Below are positions 23,545-32,499 of a stretch of DNA of 64,000 nt, piece after piece (position 1 is the first letter of the stretch; each line of letters starts with the position of its first letter). The notes under the pieces were generated by a model that saw nothing but the letters and a program-made list of their open reading frames with translations, was not told where the DNA came from and searched no databases. This DNA comes from 67-14 sp035502775 (GTDB lineage: Bacteria; Actinomycetota; Thermoleophilia; Solirubrobacterales; 70-9). The stretch covers positions 94,624 through 158,623 of the forward strand of contig DATJUB010000078.1 of NCBI GenBank assembly GCA_035502775.1, in the 5' to 3' direction. Made by a program: the position numbers and the translations under genes.

Positions 23545-25869
23545 CTATTGAGAGCCGGTCGAGGCTTCCCGGCGAAGGCCGTCACGCATCGCTTCCATCA
23601 CGCCGATCGCTCCGGCCTTGTAGAGCGGCTCGTTGAGGTTGCCGCACTTCGGGCTCTGGACACAGGAAGGACAGCCGGCCTCGCAGGGACATTCGGAGAC
23701 CAGGCCGAGCGCGTCGGTGATCAGCCGCTCGAAAAGCTCGAAGCCCCGCCTGGCGATCCCGACGCCGCCGGGATGTCCGTCGTAGATGAAGATCGTCGGC
23801 TCGCCGGTCTGGGGGTGGATGTTGGTCGAGAGTCCGCCGATGTCCCAGCGGTCGCACATGGCGATCAGGGGCAGCACGGCTATCTGGGCGTGCTCGGAGG
23901 CGTGAAGAGCCCCCAGAAGCGCGTTCAGGGGCATTTCCGAGGTCATGTGATCCGGCACCGTGTACCAGAGGCCCTGGGTGCGGAACTCCTGCTCCGGCAG
24001 GTCGAGGTCGACCAGATCGATCGCCTCCTGGTCGGCGGTGAGGATCCGCTGGTAGGCGATCACCTGATCGGTCACCGAGATCTCGCCGAAACTCAGTTCG
24101 ACACCGGCGACCGTCCTCTTCGAGATCACCCGGTCGATGAAGATGTCGGTCTCCAGGCGGGGACGGGTGTACCACTCGTCGTCGAAGGAATGGACGATCG
24201 CCTGGGCCGCGTCGAGATCGAGCTGTTCGACTTCGTACGAGGAGCCGAAATGCATGTAGATCGCTCCCGGGTGGAGGGTCGTGAAGGCACGGCCGTACTC
24301 GACGGTTCCGATCACCTCACCGGAGCCGCGATCGATCACGGCCAGGTTCTCGGCCGACGACGAACGAAGCGAAACCGAGGAAGCGACGAATCCCGGCCGT
24401 CGCGGGACCAGTCCCTGCCCGGCTCGCCGCAGTTCCCCCTTGGCGACCAGGGCCTCGGTCGCGCTTGCGAGGTCTTCGCCGAACCACTCCCCGTCCTCGG
24501 CGGTGATCGGCATCTCGTACGCGGCCGCGATCAGATGCTGGGCCGCGATCTCCGGTGAACGGTGATCCAGGATCGCCGCCTCGACGGCCCGCTCGAGGAA
24601 CTCCTCCGGGTGCCGGCAGAAATACTGGTCGAGCCCGTCCTGGCCGGCGATGTAGACCGCGAGACCCTGGCGCCGGCGTCCCGCCCGGCCCCACATCTGA
24701 CGAAGGCCCGCGACCGTTCCGGGAAAGGTCACGCAGATCGCCGCGTCCAGTTCGCCGATGTCGATTCCGAGCTCCAGCGCGTCGGTCGAGACGACGCCGA
24801 GCAGCCTGCCCTCGACCAGATCGCGTTCGATCGCGCGGCGCTGGGCGGGTGTGTAGCCCGCCCGGTAGGGCGCGATCTTCTCGGCGAGCTCCGGCCTTCC
24901 CCTGCGCTGCAGGCTCTCGGCCGCGAACTTCCGGATCAGTTCGATTCCCCTGCGGCTCTTCAGGAAGCAGATCGTCCGCACGTCCTGGCTGACCAGTTCG
25001 GCGAGCAGATCGGCCGCCTCGGCCAGCGAGGATCTGCGGGCACCGATCGCCGGGTTGACCAGGGGCGGATTCCAGATGTTTATCTCGCGTCCGGCCTGGG
25101 GCGCGTAATCGCGGTCGATCAAGGTGAACTCGTCGCCGACCAGGCGATCGGCCAGCTCGCCCGGATTGGCGATCGTCGCCGAGGCCAGCACGAACCGGGG
25201 TTCGCGACCGTAGGCCCGGGCCAGGCGGCGCAGCCTCCGGATCACGTTGGCGACGTTCGAACCGAAGACCCCGCGGTACGTGTGGGCCTCGTCGATCACG
25301 ACCCAATCGAGATTGGACAGGAAATCACCCCAGCTGCGGTGATGGGGCAGGATTCCGACATGGAGCATGTCGGGGTTGGTCAGCACCAGATTGCTCTTCC
25401 TCCGGACCGCGGGACGCTCATCCTTCGGTGTGTCGCCGTCGTAGATCGCCGGCCGCAGGTTCGGCGCGTTCAGGCGGGCGAGGGATCTCGCCTGGTCCTG
25501 GGCCAGGGCCTTGGTCGGATACAGGTAGAGCGCGCGGACCTTGGGGTCGGCCGCGATCGAATCGAGAACGGGCAGGTTGAAGGCCAATGACTTGCCCGAG
25601 GCCGTGCCCGTGGTGATGATCACGTTGCCGCCGCGGGCCGCCTCGAAGGCTTCGGACTGATGGCGGTACAGCGAGGTGATCCCCTGAAGAGCCAGCTGAT
25701 CGGCCAGTGCGGGATCGAGATCCTCGGGCAGGGCGGCTATCTCGGGATTGACCGGCGTCTCGGTACGGGTCTTCAGGATGCGTCCGTCGCGCCGGGCCGG
25801 ATCGATCGCCGCCGCCCACGGCGCGCGAAGCAGGGAGTCAGACAACTTTGCTCTCGGAGGGCGGCTCAC
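23545..25869 (-). CDS. DEAD/DEAH-box helicase with DUF1998 zinc module (MrfA-like)
   Basis: 774-residue superfamily 2 helicase. Motif I is TGTASGKS (about 85-92), motif II DEAH, motif III SATIANP and motif VI QMWGRAGRR. The C-terminal third carries the DUF1998/MZB four-cysteine site CEAGCPSCVQSPKCG. This order is that of MrfA, a 3'-5' DNA helicase for mitomycin-type DNA repair in Bacillus; a repair role here is inferred. GTG start at 25869 overlaps folP by 32 bp; a TTG eight codons later is an alternative. Confidence 0.9.
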   Translation of the reverse strand: MSRPPRAKLSDSLLRAPWAAAIDPARRDGRILKTRTETPVNPEIAALPEDLDPALADQLALQGITSLYRHQSEAFEAARGGNVIITTGTASGKSLAFNLPVLDSIAADPKVRALYLYPTKALAQDQARSLARLNAPNLRPAIYDGDTPKDERPAVRRKSNLVLTNPDMLHVGILPHHRSWGDFLSNLDWVVIDEAHTYRGVFGSNVANVIRRLRRLARAYGREPRFVLASATIANPGELADRLVGDEFTLIDRDYAPQAGREINIWNPPLVNPAIGARRSSLAEAADLLAELVSQDVRTICFLKSRRGIELIRKFAAESLQRRGRPELAEKIAPYRAGYTPAQRRAIERDLVEGRLLGVVSTDALELGIDIGELDAAICVTFPGTVAGLRQMWGRAGRRRQGLAVYIAGQDGLDQYFCRHPEEFLERAVEAAILDHRSPEIAAQHLIAAAYEMPITAEDGEWFGEDLASATEALVAKGELRRAGQGLVPRRPGFVASSVSLRSSSAENLAVIDRGSGEVIGTVEYGRAFTTLHPGAIYMHFGSSYEVEQLDLDAAQAIVHSFDDEWYTRPRLETDIFIDRVISKRTVAGVELSFGEISVTDQVIAYQRILTADQEAIDLVDLDLPEQEFRTQGLWYTVPDHMTSEMPLNALLGALHASEHAQIAVLPLIAMCDRWDIGGLSTNIHPQTGEPTIFIYDGHPGGVGIARRGFELFERLITDALGLVSECPCEAGCPSCVQSPKCGNLNEPLYKAGAIGVMEAMRDGLRREASTGSQ

Positions 25870-26689
25870 GCCGGATCTCCTCGGCGATCCTCAGATCGGC
25901 GGCGACCTCGTCCTCACCGCCCAGGGCCCGTCGGACCTTCAGAAAGTCGACCGTGCCGGCGACGTCGTGGACTCGCAGGAGTTTCGCGCCATGGTCGAGC
26001 CCGAAGGCCAGGGCCGCGAAGGTTCCGCCGGCCCGCTCACCGGGAGCCCGGTGGGTGATCGCCCCGATGAAATCCTTGCGTGAGATCGCCAGCATGATCG
26101 GGCAATCGAGTCCCGCCAGGCGAGGCAGGCCACGCAGTGACTCGACCGTCTGCGCCGGTGTCTTTCCGAAATCCGGACCGGGATCGATCACGACCTGGTC
26201 CCGGCCGATTCCGGCGGCGGCCAGCGATGCCAGCCGATCTTCGAAGAAGGCGATCTGGCGTTCGATCACACCGTCCGGGTAGAGATCCTCGTCCCAGCGC
26301 TGAGTCTTCGGCGGTACCTCGGTATGCATGACCACCATCGCCGCGCCGTGGCCGGCGCAGACCTGGAGCATCTCCTGGCTGTCGCTGCCGCTGATGTCGT
26401 TGACGATCGCGGCACCGGCGGCCAGTGCCGCGTCGGCGACCTCCGGCTTGTAGGTGTCGACCGACACCACCGCCCCGGCCCCGACGGCGGCGGTCACCAC
26501 CGGCAGGATGCGCTCCACCTCGACCTCGGCGCTGACCGCGGGACGGTTGGTCACATTCGATTCGCCGCCGACCTCGATGATTCCCGCGCCGTCGCGCAGG
26601 TGCCTTTCTACCTGTGCGATCGAGCCCGCGGTCGAGCGGTCGCCGCGATCGGAGAACGAGTCGGGGGTGGCGTTGACCACACCGACCAC
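25838..26689 (-). CDS. folP: Dihydropteroate synthase
   Basis: TIM-barrel enzyme joining p-aminobenzoate to dihydropterin diphosphate in folate synthesis. Family motifs are VVGVVNATPDSFSDRG, GAGIIEVGGES, VSVDTYKPEV, IVNDISG, VVIDPGPDFGKT and a C-terminal RVHDVAG. The GTG at 26689 is chosen because the conserved barrel begins at once (283 residues) and a TTAGAC sits 9 nt upstream. An in-frame ATG at 26782 would add 31 poorly conserved residues and overlap the divergent gpgS gene. It is followed by the overlapping helicase gene. Confidence 0.93.
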   Translation of the reverse strand: MVGVVNATPDSFSDRGDRSTAGSIAQVERHLRDGAGIIEVGGESNVTNRPAVSAEVEVERILPVVTAAVGAGAVVSVDTYKPEVADAALAAGAAIVNDISGSDSQEMLQVCAGHGAAMVVMHTEVPPKTQRWDEDLYPDGVIERQIAFFEDRLASLAAAGIGRDQVVIDPGPDFGKTPAQTVESLRGLPRLAGLDCPIMLAISRKDFIGAITHRAPGERAGGTFAALAFGLDHGAKLLRVHDVAGTVDFLKVRRALGGEDEVAADLRIAEEIRREPPSESKVV

Positions 26690-26738
26690 GATCGGTTGGT
26701 CTAAGTTAATCTCGCCCGCAGCTACCCGCAGTCGTGAG

Positions 26739-27668
26739 ATGGATCCGGTCACAAGAGCGATGCTAGACACCTTCGACCACACGGACTTTGCCGCGACCGA
26801 ACTCTCGGCTCACCTTCCGGGTCCGGTCTCGGTGGTGGTCCCGACCAGAAACACCGCCGGCACGATCGCGCAGACCGTGGCCGAGCTGCTGATCCTGGCC
26901 GACGCCGAGATCGTCTCGCAGATCCTGGTCGTGGACGCCGACTCGGTCGACGGCACAGCGGTGACCGCCCGGGACGCCGGCGCCCAGGTCGTCTCCGAGA
27001 ACGATCTCATGCCCGAATTCGGACCGGTCCGAGGTAAGGGCGACGCGATGTGGCGATCACTGGAAGCGGTCACGGGGGACCTGGTCGTGTTCGTCGACGG
27101 CGACATCGCCGATTTCGGCCGCCACTACGTGACCGGCCTGCTCGGACCGCTCTGCCGCGATCCGGACAAACGCTTCGTGAAGGGCTGCTACCGCCGTCCG
27201 TTCCGGCAGGAGACCAGTGAACAGCCGGCCGGTGGCGGCAGGGTGACGGAGCTCACCGCCCGCCCCCTGCTCGCCCGCACGGTTCCCGACCTGATCCAGT
27301 TCGACCAGCCGCTCGCGGGCGAGGTCGCCGCGCACCGCTCGCTGCTCGATTCGATTCCTTTCCACACCGGATACGGGGTCGAGATCGCGATGCTGGTCGA
27401 GGTCTGGGACCGTCTCGGCCTGGACGGCATGGCCCAGGTGGGGCTCGGCACCAAGCGAAATGCCCATCAATCGCTCGCCGCGCTCGGCGGCATGGCCGCC
27501 GAGGTGATCGATGCCCTGGACGCGGTGCTGGCGGACCTGGACAGGGGTGATCTGGGCGAGATCATCCCCGCTCCGGAAGCCGCGAACGACCCCGTTGTCC
27601 GGCCGGCCCGAACCAGCCTGGCGGCGGGGGACGGCGACAGAAAGCCCCTGGACCCGGCCGACATATAG
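26739..27668 (+). CDS. gpgS: Glucosyl-3-phosphoglycerate synthase
   Basis: GT-A glycosyltransferase (GT81) that transfers glucose from a nucleotide sugar to 3-phosphoglycerate, the first step to glucosylglycerate and, in mycobacteria, methylglucose lipopolysaccharide. The 309-residue protein has VVVPTRNTAGTI, VDADSVDGT, GKGDAMW, metal-binding VDGDIADF, RVTELTARPLL, LAGEVAAHR and FHTGYGVEIAMLVE, which match GpgS well. ATG 26739 is used; ATG 26760 is possible. A HAD phosphatase follows after 11 bp, completing the two-step route. Confidence 0.9.
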   Translation: MDPVTRAMLDTFDHTDFAATELSAHLPGPVSVVVPTRNTAGTIAQTVAELLILADAEIVSQILVVDADSVDGTAVTARDAGAQVVSENDLMPEFGPVRGKGDAMWRSLEAVTGDLVVFVDGDIADFGRHYVTGLLGPLCRDPDKRFVKGCYRRPFRQETSEQPAGGGRVTELTARPLLARTVPDLIQFDQPLAGEVAAHRSLLDSIPFHTGYGVEIAMLVEVWDRLGLDGMAQVGLGTKRNAHQSLAALGGMAAEVIDALDAVLADLDRGDLGEIIPAPEAANDPVVRPARTSLAAGDGDRKPLDPADI

Positions 27669-27679
27669 CGTCTGGCCGC

Positions 27680-28486
27680 ATGAGCCTGCGCTGCGTCTAC
27701 ACCGATCTCGACGGCACCCTGCTGGGGCAGGGGGCCTCCCTTTTCACCGACTACGAGGGCAACTTCTCGATGATGCAGACCCGCGGGCTCGAAGCCTGCT
27801 CCCGGGCCGGGGTCGAGGTGGTGATCATGTCCGGCCGCCGCCAGGTCCAGGTCCACGAGGACGCCCGGATCCTCGGGCAGACCTCCTTCATCTTCGAAGC
27901 CGGGGGCGCGTTCAGCATCGACCGTGAGCTGACCATGATGACCGGGGATTTCGAGCTCGATCCGGACAGGACCGTGGTCGAGCAGATCACCGATCGGGGT
28001 GTGCCCGAGTTTCTCTTCGACAGCTATCCGGGCCGGCTCGAGTTCCACGAGCCCTGGCACGTCGGCAGGACGCTCTCGCACCTGTTCCGGGGCGACGTCG
28101 ACACCGCCGAGGTAAATCGCCTTCTCGAGCAGGCCGGTCACGGTGACCTGCGCCTTCTGGACAACGGTGCGATCAACCGCGAGATGCCCGGCATCGAGAC
28201 CACCCATGCCTATCATCTGGTGCCGAAAGCGGTATCCAAGGCCGGTGCGGTCGCGGCCCACGCCCGGGCCCGCGGCTACGCGCTCGACGAGACGATCGCG
28301 GTCGGCGATTCGGTCGAGGACCTGGAGGTCGCTCCCTCGGTCGGCCGGTTCTTCATGGTCGCCAACGGCCCGGAGCGCGATCCCGGGGTCCGGACCGCGA
28401 TGTCGCGCTTCGACAACGTGAGCGTCACCGAGGGACGCAGCGGCGACGGCTTCTACGAGGCCGTGGTCACATCCCTTGTGGCCTGA
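27680..28486 (+). CDS. HAD-superfamily phosphatase, probable glucosyl-3-phosphoglycerate phosphatase
   Basis: 268-residue HAD subclass IIB (Cof-type) phosphatase. Motif I is YTDLDGTLLG (nucleophile Asp9), motif II VIMSGRR, motif III lysine in VPKAVSKAGAV and motif IV AVGDSVEDLEVA. Position directly after gpgS suggests it removes phosphate from glucosyl-3-phosphoglycerate. Mycobacterial GpgP is from the unrelated phosphoglycerate-mutase family, while mannosyl-3-phosphoglycerate phosphatases are HAD enzymes, so this would be the HAD solution to the same step. The substrate is inference; the fold and catalytic residues are clear. Confidence 0.85.
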   Translation: MSLRCVYTDLDGTLLGQGASLFTDYEGNFSMMQTRGLEACSRAGVEVVIMSGRRQVQVHEDARILGQTSFIFEAGGAFSIDRELTMMTGDFELDPDRTVVEQITDRGVPEFLFDSYPGRLEFHEPWHVGRTLSHLFRGDVDTAEVNRLLEQAGHGDLRLLDNGAINREMPGIETTHAYHLVPKAVSKAGAVAAHARARGYALDETIAVGDSVEDLEVAPSVGRFFMVANGPERDPGVRTAMSRFDNVSVTEGRSGDGFYEAVVTSLVA

Positions 28487-28496
28487 ATCAACCATC

Positions 28497-28502
28497 TAGT
28501 AT
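28497..28502 (+). promoter_or_regulatory. -10 box (TAGTAT) of the DtxR-family regulator
   Basis: TAGTAT lies 36 nt before the TTG start and an AGGAGAGAG Shine-Dalgarno stands in between, so unlike several neighbours this transcript has a normal leader. Confidence 0.45.
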
Positions 28503-28538
28503 CAGGGGACACAGCGCTACCCGACCAGGAGAGAGTTT

Positions 28539-29249
28539 TTGCCGCACGAACAAGCAACGGTTGCCGAAGAGGAATACCTCCAGACGATCTTCTGGCTGAT
28601 GGAAGCCGGCCTGCCGATCACCGGCGCCAACATCGCCCGCGCGATGCAGCTCTCACCCCCGACCGTCCACGAGATGATCAAGCGTCTCGAACGTGACGGC
28701 TACGTCACCCGCAGCGCCGACAAGATCCTTCACCTGACCGACGACGGCCGGGCCGAAGCCGAGCAGATCACCCGCCGGCATCGCATGATCGAACGTTTCC
28801 TCACCGACGTTCTCAACATCCCCTGGGATGAAGTTCACGAAGAGGCCGAACGCCTCGAGCACGCGATGTCACCCGTCCTGGAGAAGCAGATGCGAGCCGC
28901 GATCGGCGACGCCACGACCTGCCCCCACGGCCACCCGATCGAGGGCGTGCGTGAGCCCGGAGCTCCGCTCGCCGATGTCGACGTCGGCGCCGAGGTGATG
29001 ATCCTCAGGTTCGAGAACGAGGCCGAGGGCCTGCTCCATTACCTGAAGGACATCGGCCTCGAGCCGGGCCTGAAAGGCGTGGTCAGCTCGAGTGAGACCG
29101 ACGCGATCATCGTCAAGGCGGACGATGGCGACCACGAGGTCACCAGGACCGTGGCCGAGACGGTCACCGTGCGGGCCAACCCGGCCCCGCCGCCGCGCGC
29201 GGCACTGCCGGACCAGCTGGTCATCTCACCGGATCGCTACGGGAGATAG
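28539..29249 (+). CDS. DtxR/IdeR-family metal-dependent transcriptional regulator
   Basis: 236-residue iron- or manganese-dependent repressor. Residues about 5-65 form the winged helix (ITGANIARAMQLSPPTVHEMIKRL). The dimer domain follows with metal-ligand candidates in HRMIERFL, HEEAERLEHAM and the Cys of TCPHGHPI, which matches the DtxR metal-binding cysteine region. The C-terminal SH3-like FeoA domain spans about 150-212. TTG start with a good AGGAGA site. Targets are not visible here; Fe2+ is more likely than Mn2+ given the Cys-containing site. Confidence 0.9.
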   Translation: MPHEQATVAEEEYLQTIFWLMEAGLPITGANIARAMQLSPPTVHEMIKRLERDGYVTRSADKILHLTDDGRAEAEQITRRHRMIERFLTDVLNIPWDEVHEEAERLEHAMSPVLEKQMRAAIGDATTCPHGHPIEGVREPGAPLADVDVGAEVMILRFENEAEGLLHYLKDIGLEPGLKGVVSSSETDAIIVKADDGDHEVTRTVAETVTVRANPAPPPRAALPDQLVISPDRYGR

Positions 29250-29253
29250 AGGG

Positions 29254-29304
29254 AATTCGGGTCGCTCCGCTCCGCTGTGCGACCTGAATTTCGAAGATTC
29301 GCCA
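29254..29304 (+). repeat. REP-like hairpin element, copy B
   Basis: Stem AATTCGGGTCGC / GCGACCTGAATT (one G-T pair) around loop TCCGCTCCGCTGT, followed by TCGAAGATTCGCCA. Resembles copy A at 2353-2398 in loop and tail. It lies in the convergent gap after the DtxR-family gene and may terminate both transcripts. Confidence 0.5.
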
Positions 29305-29319
29305 CGTGGTCCGAGCCGG

Positions 29320-31209
29320 TCACCGGCGAACGGAGAACAGCCCTATTTCGTTCTCGCCCTTGCGGAAGCTGTCGTCGGGCACGTTCACTCCGGTCATCCA
29401 GACGCCGTCGCGTTGCCATGCCCGGGTGGTCGCCGCCACCCTGCCGTTGACCGTCACCGCGATCGTTCCGGGATCGGACCTGGTCGCGGGCAGCTCGGCC
29501 TGGATGTAGGACGGCACGAAGAACCCTTCGGGGTCGGCCTCGATCACGGGGCCGCCGGTCGTGAACTCGGCCTCAAGCGGCCGGAGGTCCGGATCGCGGC
29601 CGGACCTCGTCCCGAGCAGCTCGGGCCGCCCGCCGATCGCGAAGAGTGAGCCCGAGCCGAACGCTCCGGTTCGCATCCTCACCGCGGCCCGTTCCCGCGC
29701 GGCGACATTCTCGGGTTCGACCGTGAGGGTGCCGGTCTCCTGCGAGGTCACGTCGAGCCGCTCCGGGGCGGGAACGGGAGGACCGAGCAGGCTGTGTCCG
29801 GTCGCCTTTGGCGAAGGATTCAGCCCGAGCACGTCGAGCACGGTGGGCGTGATGTCACGGCTGGTCGCGAAACGCGGATCGATCCGCCCCTTCTCCTGTC
29901 CCGGGTACTTGATGAAGAGCGGCACCGGCAGAAGCCAGCCCTCGTTCTTCTCGACCACCGTGCGTCGCGGCGCACCGATCTCGAAGGAGGCACCGTGGTC
30001 CGCGGTCAGCACGAACAGGCTCTCGTCCCAGGTGCCCGTTTCTTTCATCCGGGCGATGATCTCCTCGACCATGTTCATGGTCGAGATCGTCTGGGCCAGT
30101 GCCTGCTGCATGTGCTTGCGCGATTCCGGCAGGTTGGTCGGATTCTCGAGCGCGTCCTGTGATTCGGTATCGCCCAGCACCAGGCTCGCATAGCCCCTGC
30201 CCTGATCGGTGAACTGGTAGGGCGCGTGCGGCAGGAGGATGTGGAGGAAATTGAAACCGCCGGGGTTCAGGTCCAGTCCGGCGCCGAAATTCCGCATGTA
30301 GGCGGGACGTTCCGCTCCCCACGCGGGGGGCGGTGACGGGTAGTGGCTGACCACCTCGTCTACACCCTTCTCCAGCAGCCTGCCCGGGGTCAGCTCCTCG
30401 TCGGGCTGTGGTTCGGCGTCCCGGTTCTGCGCCGCCTCGTCGAGGGAGACGCTGCGCGGGTAGAGGCCCAGGCGGAGCAGGTCGGAGATCCGGGTGCGCA
30501 GCCCGGACTTGCGCTGGCAGAGGTCGGTCACGACCTCGATCGCGCGGACCCGGTACCCGGCCTTGGCGGTGATCGAACAAACGTTGTCGGGATAGCTCGG
30601 CAGACCGGGCGGGGCCTTCTCCTCGGCGAAGTCGGCGTCCTGCCCGGTCATGATCGAGGGCAGGGCGGCCAGGGTCTCGTCGCCGACCGCCAGGGTCCGC
30701 GGATACCAGGTCGTCTCCTTCTGGATCCGGGAGAGGCTGGGGATCAGCCGGCGGTCTATCTGACCACGTTCGTTCTCGAGCAATGCCAGCGGCAGTTCGT
30801 CCAGCACGATCATCACCACCGGAGGCTGCGTCTCGGCCTGCTGTGCGGCCATCGCGCGATCCCCGGGCAGAACCTCGTACCGGATCGGGTAGGAGGCGGC
30901 GAAGAGCACGATCACCACCGGCGTCGCGACGCTCAGCATCAGGGCGAAGTTGCGGATCAGCTCCAGCCGCAGGTAGGACACCGTCACCAGGGCGGCCACC
31001 CCGAACAGCGCCAGGCCCGCGATCACCGGACTGTCCTGGAGGGGCTGCCACACGACCAGTCCGAGCAGGATGCCCAGCAGGCCCGCGTGAACCGTCCGGG
31101 CGGCACCGAAGGATGCCAGCCGGGAGATCGCGGCTTCGATCCCCCAGAGGACGGTGGGCACGAGCAGGGAGACGAGCCCGATGAAGATCATCAGGTCGAC
31201 TCCCCTCAC
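29320..31209 (-). CDS. Membrane AlkP/sulfatase-fold enzyme, subfamily A member 1 (Thr type)
   Basis: 629 residues from the GTG at 31209: membrane helices in the first 105 residues, then an extracytoplasmic hydrolase/transferase domain. Asp137 (IVLDELPL), Thr179 at the nucleophile position (GDETLAALPSIMTG) and TADHGASF form the expected metal site. C-terminal residues (about 560-629) make the VNGRVAATTRAW...GENEIGLF beta module shared with the other members. The conserved first helix of this subfamily (LAGCWSLAIAWPVYQ) is encoded in frame upstream, up to about 31293, where only CTG codons could start; the true gene is probably longer. Paired cysteines are DNVC and TDLC. Substrate unknown; phosphotransfer or phosphodiester cleavage in the envelope is likely. 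Confidence 0.85.
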   Translation of the reverse strand: MRGVDLMIFIGLVSLLVPTVLWGIEAAISRLASFGAARTVHAGLLGILLGLVVWQPLQDSPVIAGLALFGVAALVTVSYLRLELIRNFALMLSVATPVVIVLFAASYPIRYEVLPGDRAMAAQQAETQPPVVMIVLDELPLALLENERGQIDRRLIPSLSRIQKETTWYPRTLAVGDETLAALPSIMTGQDADFAEEKAPPGLPSYPDNVCSITAKAGYRVRAIEVVTDLCQRKSGLRTRISDLLRLGLYPRSVSLDEAAQNRDAEPQPDEELTPGRLLEKGVDEVVSHYPSPPPAWGAERPAYMRNFGAGLDLNPGGFNFLHILLPHAPYQFTDQGRGYASLVLGDTESQDALENPTNLPESRKHMQQALAQTISTMNMVEEIIARMKETGTWDESLFVLTADHGASFEIGAPRRTVVEKNEGWLLPVPLFIKYPGQEKGRIDPRFATSRDITPTVLDVLGLNPSPKATGHSLLGPPVPAPERLDVTSQETGTLTVEPENVAARERAAVRMRTGAFGSGSLFAIGGRPELLGTRSGRDPDLRPLEAEFTTGGPVIEADPEGFFVPSYIQAELPATRSDPGTIAVTVNGRVAATTRAWQRDGVWMTGVNVPDDSFRKGENEIGLFSVRR

Positions 31210-31351
31210 CGAGTAGAGGGTCAGTACCTCGGAACCGGACTCGAGACGCTGATAGACCGGCCAGGCGATGGCCAGCGACCAGCATCCGGCCAGTTCAAGC
31301 CAGAAACGGATCGACTCCCCGCGCTTGGGGAACCGGCGCTGCCCGAAATCC

Positions 31352-32425
31352 TCAGGCGGCGGAGGCGATTCGCCGAACCCCCTCGTCGATCAGCTCGGGC
31401 GGAACTGACGCGAAAGAGATGCGCAGGCTGGTCCAGCCGCCATCGAGCATGAAGTCGGTGCCGGGGATGAACGGTGCTCCGGCTTCCTTGGCCTTCTTCG
31501 CGAGATCGACCGTGTCGAATCCCTCACCGAGATCCGCCCAGAGGAAGTATCCGCCTCCGGGAACGACGAACTCGGCCGAGGGCAGGTGCTTGCCGAGCGC
31601 GTCGATCAGCGCGTCGCGCCGCTCCTTCAGGGCGATCTTCACCTCGGCGATGTTGCGGTCGAGCGCGCCGGACTCGCAGAGTTCGAGCACCAGAGATCCG
31701 GAGAGCATGTTCGGCGAGATGTACGTGTCGTTGGCCAGTTTCGCCAGCTCCGCGATCAGCTTTTCGGGTCCGGCCAGGTAGCCGACGCGCACGCCGGGAC
31801 TGACCGTCTTCGAGAAGGACGAGGCGTGGATCACACGATCGGCCCTGTCCATCGAAAGCATGGTCGGCGGCGGCTCCTCGCCGAAGGGCAGCTCGCGGTA
31901 GGGATCGTCCTCGAAGATCGTGAAACCGTGCTCGGCCGCCAGGTTCACCAGGCGGATGCGCTTCTCCTCGGACAGCGTGCAGCCGGCCGGGTTGTGGAAG
32001 TTCGGAATCAGGTGGACCAACTTGATCGGACCGGCCTCGAGCGCGTGCTCGACCTCGTCGACGTCGATCCCGTCCTTTTCCAGCTTGACCGGAACGAAGA
32101 CGACACCGAGCTGCTCCAGAAGGAGCAGCGTCCTGTCGTAGGAGGGCTGCTCGACGATCACCCGGTCGCCCGGCTTCAGCAGATGCCGGAACAGCATCGC
32201 GCCGGCCTCGAGCGAGCCGTTGGTGACCATGACCTGGTCGGCGCTGGGGAGGCCGTGCCGCTTCGCGATCCAGTCGCAGAGTCCCGGATGTCCGATGCCG
32301 ACCCCGTAGGAGAGCGCCTTCTGCCAATCCTCGTCGAGGGCTTTCGCGGTGGCCGCGCGTACGGCGTCCACGGGAATCAAGTCGGGGCTGGGGGCACCTC
32401 GGGCGAAGCTGATCGTGTCGGGCAT
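31352..32425 (-). CDS. PLP-dependent aminotransferase (fold I)
   Basis: 357-residue class I/II aminotransferase: MVTNGSLEAGAMLF, NPAG (145-148), FEDDPYRELPFG and the Schiff-base lysine Lys206 in SSFSK. Same family as the protein encoded at 3333-4658 but shorter at the N-terminus and clearly diverged. No GntR domain. It separates two envelope AlkP-fold genes on the same strand; whether it supplies an amino donor for their substrate or is incidental is unknown. Start ATG at 32425, with 74 bp to the preceding gene, enough for its own promoter. Confidence 0.87.
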   Translation of the reverse strand: MPDTISFARGAPSPDLIPVDAVRAATAKALDEDWQKALSYGVGIGHPGLCDWIAKRHGLPSADQVMVTNGSLEAGAMLFRHLLKPGDRVIVEQPSYDRTLLLLEQLGVVFVPVKLEKDGIDVDEVEHALEAGPIKLVHLIPNFHNPAGCTLSEEKRIRLVNLAAEHGFTIFEDDPYRELPFGEEPPPTMLSMDRADRVIHASSFSKTVSPGVRVGYLAGPEKLIAELAKLANDTYISPNMLSGSLVLELCESGALDRNIAEVKIALKERRDALIDALGKHLPSAEFVVPGGGYFLWADLGEGFDTVDLAKKAKEAGAPFIPGTDFMLDGGWTSLRISFASVPPELIDEGVRRIASAA

Positions 32426-32499
32426 GTTCAGACCTTGTCAGGGATCGATTACGGGCGAACGCCGATCATAACGCCGACGGCGCGGAGCCTTCGAGCGGG

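Noticed and set aside
25838..26782. Longer FolP starting at ATG 26782
   Set aside because: It would add 31 residues absent from the family and overlap gpgS; GTG 26689 starts directly at the conserved barrel strand.
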